Part shown: piece by piece, positions 8,814-12,500 of the stretch
How positions within the stretch are numbered: the first letter of the stretch is position 1
Layout: each line of letters opens with the position of its first letter
Assembly (NCBI GenBank): GCA_015478945.1
Contig: JABUQX010002470.1
Coordinates: 1-12,500 of the forward strand
Origin: Trachelipus rathkii
Lineage: Eukaryota > Arthropoda > Malacostraca > Isopoda > Trachelipodidae
DNA: 12,500 bases
Direction of reading: 5' to 3'
Program-made: the position numbers and the translations under genes
The notes under the pieces: generated by a model
Database searches by the model: none
Seen by the model: the letters and a program-made list of their open reading frames with translations, nothing else
Told to the model about the DNA's origin: nothing

Positions 8814-8854
8814 TATATAATATATATATAATATATATATAATAGTATATATAA
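8741..8854. repeat. (TA)n microsatellite at the end of repeat copy A
   Basis: Starts directly after the shared GGCTAA terminus and degrades rightward into TATAATA units. Confidence 0.93.
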
Positions 8855-9113
8855 TTATGGACAAAGTACTTTTACCGCCCACACGACGGGAGGTTCGATT
8901 ATTGAAGCTGGTCGCCTAAGTTTTTAAAGTAGATTCGTGCCCACACTTGCACATTTTTCTATGCTATACGTTACCCTGTATCCGGCATTTTGTGCATTTT
9001 TTCAAAACGGTTTGGTATATTTTTTAACTTTGTCAAAAATTATAGATTATTTGAAGTGAAAGTCATTGAAAGTACCTTGAAATAAATATTATAAATTTTA
9101 TAAATAAAGTGCA
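8855..9113. other. Unassigned DNA
   Basis: A GC-richer patch at 8877-8920 contains GGTTCGATTAT, which resembles a tRNA or SINE B box, but no matching A box or cloverleaf is found. The rest is AT-rich with no gene. Confidence 0.45.
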
Positions 9114-9221
9114 TATATATATATATATATATATTATATATAATATATATATATATATAAATTATTATATAATAATTAAAATTAATTATTATTAATATAT
9201 ATTATATATATATATATATAC

Positions 9222-9264
<43 letters not shown>
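9114..9264. repeat. (TA)n microsatellite
   Basis: Two TA runs separated by an AAT/TTA-rich middle (9160-9200). Confidence 0.92.
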
Positions 9265-9267
<3 letters not shown>

Positions 9268-10188
9268 GCTGAAAACGTTTGGTTCATCTCAAATTATTTA
9301 TGTATAAAAATAAAATTTTTAAAACATAATTTTCGTTAAAAAAAAAAATATCGAACTTAAAAAGAAATCTAGATACCAATTTAGTAACGTTTGTATATTT
9401 TTAAAAATAAAATTGAAATTTTTTTGCCAGACTTCCGATGTGTTGAAACTTGAACAACAATTATTTGTAAACGGAGCAACTAAACGCCATTTTGACGTGG
9501 TTTGTCGTTCCGTGAAAAAATATAGAAAAATTTTATGCTAAGGTTTACTACTTGTGTTTGAAAAGAAATGAGATTTAATGATTACATATTAATAGAATAG
9601 TTTGCTTCCAATTCATTACAATACTGTGCTTCTATTACTGATATTCTTTTGGTTCAATTGTTTCTTATTTGTTTGTCATCTGTGAAAGTGGATTTTAAAA
9701 CTATTACTAATGTAAAAAAATTTCCGTCGCAATAAACAACTGCCGATTAATTATATTGAATCTTTTGAGTATTTTCTTTACGATGTTGTCATTCGATTTA
9801 ATTAAAACCTTTTAATTAAAACTTTGCAATGTGCTGAATGAAAGTAAAACTGCATTCATTTACGGTATGGTCGGTCTTCCTGTGAAGTAAGGAAAGTTTA
9901 TGTGCAAATCTATACTTATGTTAGAGTTTTGCAAGAGATTCTTATGACATTTATAGTTACTTATATCCTATATCTGCAAAATTTTAAGTTCTACAGAAGT
10001 GTAAAACTTACCCAAGAAAGAATTAAGGAAAAAACTCAGATTTCAAAGTTGATTGAACTCTTGTACTCTATCCAAAAATGGGCGCTACTCCTTTAAAAAA
10101 TGTTACATGAAAAGACGATATCGAAAAATCGCCGAACACCGCGTGGAACCCTGCAGTGTCACGTGTTAGCTAAAACTCCAATAGAATG
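9265..10188. other. Unassigned AT-rich DNA
   Basis: No recognised gene, RNA or repeat. A 64-codon plus-strand ORF at 9902-10096 encodes a Leu/Ile/Tyr-rich peptide ending in a Lys-rich helix. It has no known motif and is compatible with chance in this composition. Confidence 0.45.
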
Positions 10189-10413
10189 AGCGCATGAGTT
10201 GCCAAAAGCTGCCTTTTTTTCATGATCCAGAAAATATTTTAATTTTTTTTTTAAGGGGCTCGAGCCGACGGTGGGACAGAAGGGGGAACGAAGTCCCCCC
10301 CCCCCGTCGTCCCCCTCTGAGGCCGAGGGACTGACTCTTTCCATCTTTGCGATTTAATATTTTTATTCCTTTAGTAAAAAAAAAAAAAAAAACTTTTTGG
10401 CAGCTCTGACGCT
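10189..10413. mobile_element. Possible MITE-like element with imperfect terminal inverted repeats
   Basis: The left end (AGCGCATGAGTTGCCAAAAG) and the reverse complement of the right end (AGCGTCAGAGCTGCCAAAAA) match at most positions, the best block being GAGYTGCCAAAA. The interior has a T run, a G5 tract facing C11 and C5 tracts that could fold back, a CTCGAG palindrome and an A run of about 19 next to the right end. It encodes nothing recognisable. No clear target-site duplication is visible, so a chance hairpin or a different element type remains possible. Confidence 0.35.
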
Positions 10414-11060
10414 TTATTTCTTTAAATAATCGAAAAATATCGATTGCATCGTTCGTTCGATATATATCGGTTAAAATTCTTTTAAAGAACAAGTTCCCAA
10501 AAATGCTTAAAAAAAAATAATGAAGGAGAACAGGGAGTGTCAAATGCTTTCGATCTGGAATTTTTTTCCGAAAATGAATGTACAGCCTTAACGTCAAATG
10601 GCCAATAGAATAATCTCTTTACTTTCTCTAGTATCGGGCAGATGGTTAAATCGGAATTCTGTTGGGGTAGTATTTTCAATGCAAATGTTTCGCCATCTCC
10701 TGCCCTCTGCTTCTGTAATCCTTCTAGATATGTTAGAGAATCTGGAATACAAGTCAATTTCCTTTGTGTTTCTTATTCCAAACTTGAAAAAACTAACGAT
10801 CATACAACCTATTCACCTTACATGCCACGTCTGCAAACTTGATTTTCCCTCTAATGTAAAAAAAGAAAAACTGGATACGAATTAGTTGCGGTCAAATTTT
10901 AAATTGTGGTTTACTGTGTTAACCTTATCAAAACATTTTGGTTCTAATTACTACAGTACTACAGAAGAATTATCAGTTGGCATGTGGATGTTAAGAAACT
11001 TACTTTTACAAAACATTAATGCATAAATTCGCAATGAAAGGACAAATCTTTTGATTATTG
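10414..11060. other. Unassigned DNA with overlapping ORFs on both strands
   Basis: Composition is more balanced than elsewhere, which gives several overlapping ORFs on both strands at 10482-10885, the longest being 95 codons (10598-10885, plus). None shows a domain, signal or splice pattern I recognise. A cluster of ATCGAT/TCGATA palindromes lies at 10430-10470. Confidence 0.4.
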
Positions 11061-11376
11061 AATATCTCATCTAGCACATTTTTACGTCAATAGAGGTTAA
11101 TCGGCAAAACGTACGATATTGGAGTAATGGATAAGTTTGACAAAGATGCAAGATTTACAAAAAGATTTAATTCATAAATTATCTTGAGGAAAGTATTGAA
11201 AACGCTATTTCAAGCATAACTTTAGTTGTACTAATGCATGTTCATCAACAGTAGCGAACACAACATATTCAGGTCTGTTTTGAAATCAAAAACAATCATT
11301 TGGAGAATATTATTTGAATAAATGTTTTTCATGAAAACATTTTGTATTTCCCCAATATATGGCTACTTTTGGCTAA
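11061..11376. repeat. Dispersed repeat, copy B
   Basis: Same-orientation partner of 8444-8740, at 316 bp. It carries about 18 extra bases near 11227-11246, an extra ACA just after AGCGAACAC, and a few substitutions. It ends at the same GGCTAA and is followed after seven bases by a (TA)n tract. Sequence left of AATATCTCAT (11061) is unrelated to that left of copy A, so this is a true left boundary. Confidence 0.9.
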
Positions 11377-11380
11377 AATA

Positions 11381-11383
<3 letters not shown>

Positions 11384-11476
<93 letters not shown>

Positions 11477-11520
11477 ATTTTGTCTATATATATGTATATA
11501 TATATATATATATTATATAT
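11384..11520. repeat. (TA)n microsatellite between repeat copy B and the hAT end
   Basis: Long TA run interrupted by TTTTGTC near 11480. An ORF covering it encodes only Tyr-Ile repeats and is not a gene. Confidence 0.93.
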
Positions 11521-11533
11521 CCAAGAGGTGGAC

Positions 11534-11757
11534 GCGCAAATTATAAACTTTAGAGCGCAAAGTGGAAAAACTTAGTCAGCAAGCGCAAAAGCGCACAATT
11601 TTTCAAAAAAATTAGTCCGCAAGCGTAAAGCGCCCATGTCCGGAAATCATTTTTTTTTTTAAAAGCACAAATTTAGGAGCGCCAAAAAAATATAAAAAAT
11701 AAAGCGCAAGTATTTAAGATGAATTAATTTTTAAATTTTAATAGAAAGATGCGCAAA
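11534..11757. repeat. Array of GCGCAAA-like motifs in the hAT 3' end
   Basis: Exact GCGCAAA occurs at 11534, 11555, 11583 and 11751, with GCGCAA at 11704. Near matches are GCGCACAA 11591, GCGTAAA 11623, GCACAAA 11665 and GCGCCAAA 11679. Around 11571-11640 the motif sits in a 40-base imperfect tandem unit that starts TTAGTCNGCAAGCG. All copies are on the same strand. In DNA otherwise dominated by A and T, this is far above expectation. Confidence 0.7.
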
Positions 11758-11840
11758 TATATATAACAAAAAATGAGAAAGATTTTAATCTTATTCAAAT
11801 TATCTGTGATCTCCTCCTCATCGCCTCTCCCCTTGCATTC

Positions 11841-12044
11841 TGAACAGGGTCATATTCCATTTCATAAAGATAAACATTTTTTCAAAATTGCTGGATGCCA
11901 TAGCTGCCCTCTTTGCTCAGAGCCTTGGCTAAACAACCTCTCCACTGCCGCTGAGCTGGGTAATGGGGTATTATACTTAATAAACAAGTTCACCCAGACG
12001 ACCTGGTATTTACCGGAAACAGGTTCCTGGTGAAAGGGTTACTG
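11841..12044 (-). pseudogene. hAT transposase C-terminal dimerisation domain (fragment, broken)
   Basis: hAT transposases cut and paste DNA; their C-terminal domain, needed for dimer formation, carries a conserved N-T-x-L-P-S-S-A-x-V-E-R-L-F-S signature. The minus strand encodes NLFIKYNTPLPSSAAVERLF at about 11925-11985, a close match. After SQGSEQRG the frame shifts, and SNFEKMFIFMKWN (about 11845-11890) continues the domain, where family members have N/HFEKLLFLKxN. A TAA lies upstream in frame at 12039-12041. Beyond it, an open frame to about 12150 (KILDNWGFSKC region) may be older transposase sequence, but it is not diagnostic. The zinc-finger and catalytic parts are not in the window. Confidence 0.85.
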
Positions 12045-12231
12045 TGGTGAACATTTACTGAAGCCCCAATTATCCAAGATTTTGTCCCAACTTTCTCCTC
12101 CAGATGTGTCTCTGGATATATGGCCTTCGGCTTTCTGAAAATATTTAGAAATGGTTATCAAGAACTCCAATCTCTTTTAAATTTCATTTGACATTATTCA
12201 GTGTATTTGTGAATATATATGTAATGTATAA

Positions 12232-12396
<165 letters not shown>

Positions 12397-12436
12397 AGAT
12401 GCTTAAAGTTTGTTCCAAATTATAAAAATAACTCAC

Positions 12437-12480
12437 CATAAATGGGTCACTTTCAGACTCCGTCTCATCACTTTCAGTGC
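12437..12480 (-). CDS. Possible short acidic exon (unidentified)
   Basis: On the minus strand, TTCCTCCACATTAAG (a fair acceptor) is followed by 44 bases and a GTGAGT donor. One frame reads TESDETESESDPFM, an acidic Ser/Glu stretch of the kind found in disordered regions of nuclear or cytoskeletal proteins. A second frame is also open. The phase does not allow direct splicing to the candidate exon at 8179-8237, so an intermediate exon or separate origin would be needed. The open right side of the window limits judgement. Confidence 0.3.
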
Positions 12481-12500
12481 CTTAATGTGGAGGAATATAT

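Larger units (their letters stand above)
11521..12150 (-). mobile_element. hAT-type DNA transposon, 3' end and transposase C-terminus
   Basis: The transposase fragment at about 11841-12044 reads leftward, so 11521-11840 should be the element's 3' end. This end begins next to a TA microsatellite with CCAAGAGGTGGACGCG. Its G-A/G-GGTGG start resembles hAT terminal repeats, by memory of the group. An array of GCGCAAA-like motifs follows, as subterminal transposase-binding sites would be arranged. No matching inverted end is seen to the right before 12500, so the element is truncated or extends beyond the window. The right limit at 12150 is only where open coding-like sequence fades. Confidence 0.65.

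Noticed and set aside
8885..8915. tRNA gene or tRNA-derived SINE suggested by GGTTCGATTAT
   Set aside because: Only a partial B box is present; no A box at the right distance, no acceptor stem pairing and no poly-A or repeat tail.
10482..10885. Overlapping ORFs on both strands as a gene
   Set aside because: Five ORFs of similar length compete on both strands, none with a domain or splice sites. A C-x2-C stretch near the end (CHVCKLDF) lacks the histidines of a zinc finger.
11322..11546. Plus-strand ORF of Tyr-Ile repeats
   Set aside because: It is the translation of a (TA)n microsatellite, as is the one at 12188-12406.
11534..11757. CRISPR-like array from the repeated GCGCAAA motif
   Set aside because: Motifs are only about 7 bases, degenerate and irregularly spaced, and the context is a eukaryotic hAT element.
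11773..12033. 86-codon plus-strand ORF as a gene
   Set aside because: It is the antisense shadow of the hAT transposase fragment, whose minus-strand reading has the conserved dimerisation signature.

Overview
The window looks like non-coding, repeat-rich DNA from an AT-rich animal genome, most likely an invertebrate. The reasons are: long (TA)n microsatellites about every kilobase, a decayed Ty3/Gypsy-type LTR retrotransposon, the end of a hAT transposon, a broken kinesin gene with standard stop codons, and GT/AG exon-like segments. Nothing suggests a bacterium: there are no compact operons and no ribosome-binding sites. The species cannot be named from this sequence.

Left part (1 to about 3843, minus strand): the 5' portion of a decayed LTR retrotransposon, read right to left. 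The order is candidate 5' LTR, a tRNA-Lys-like primer binding site, gag (capsid and a CCHC zinc-knuckle array), aspartic protease, then directly the tail of RNase H, the integrase zinc finger and the integrase core. The window edge cuts the integrase just after its DNG motif. Reverse transcriptase and nearly all of RNase H are missing at a junction near 718-735. Every domain also carries frameshifts or stops, so the copy is dead.

Middle (3844 to 5420): unassigned AT-rich DNA with an (AAT)n and a (TA)n microsatellite. From about 5421 to 7231 (plus strand) there is a broken, intronless stretch encoding the last part of a kinesin motor domain, a low-complexity tail and a C-terminal helix-hairpin-helix DNA-binding domain. 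That is the layout of kinesin-10 (KIF22/Kid, NOD) chromokinesins. It has three frame changes, three in-frame stops and a shortened hairpin.

Right part (7232 to 12500): mostly (TA)n tracts alternating with unassigned DNA. It holds two copies of a roughly 300-bp dispersed repeat (8444-8740 and 11061-11376) that both run into (TA)n, a possible 225-bp MITE-like element with imperfect inverted ends (10189-10413), and the transposase C-terminus of a hAT element (about 11841-12044, minus strand) with a GCGCAAA motif array beside its presumed 3' end. Two short minus-strand segments (8179-8237 and 12437-12480) have good splice-site flanks and could be exons of an unidentified host gene.

No intact gene is supported. 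No new molecular system is evident. The most informative signals are the RT-less retrotransposon junction, the decayed NOD/Kid-like kinesin, the hAT subterminal motif array and the microsatellite-anchored repeat pair.
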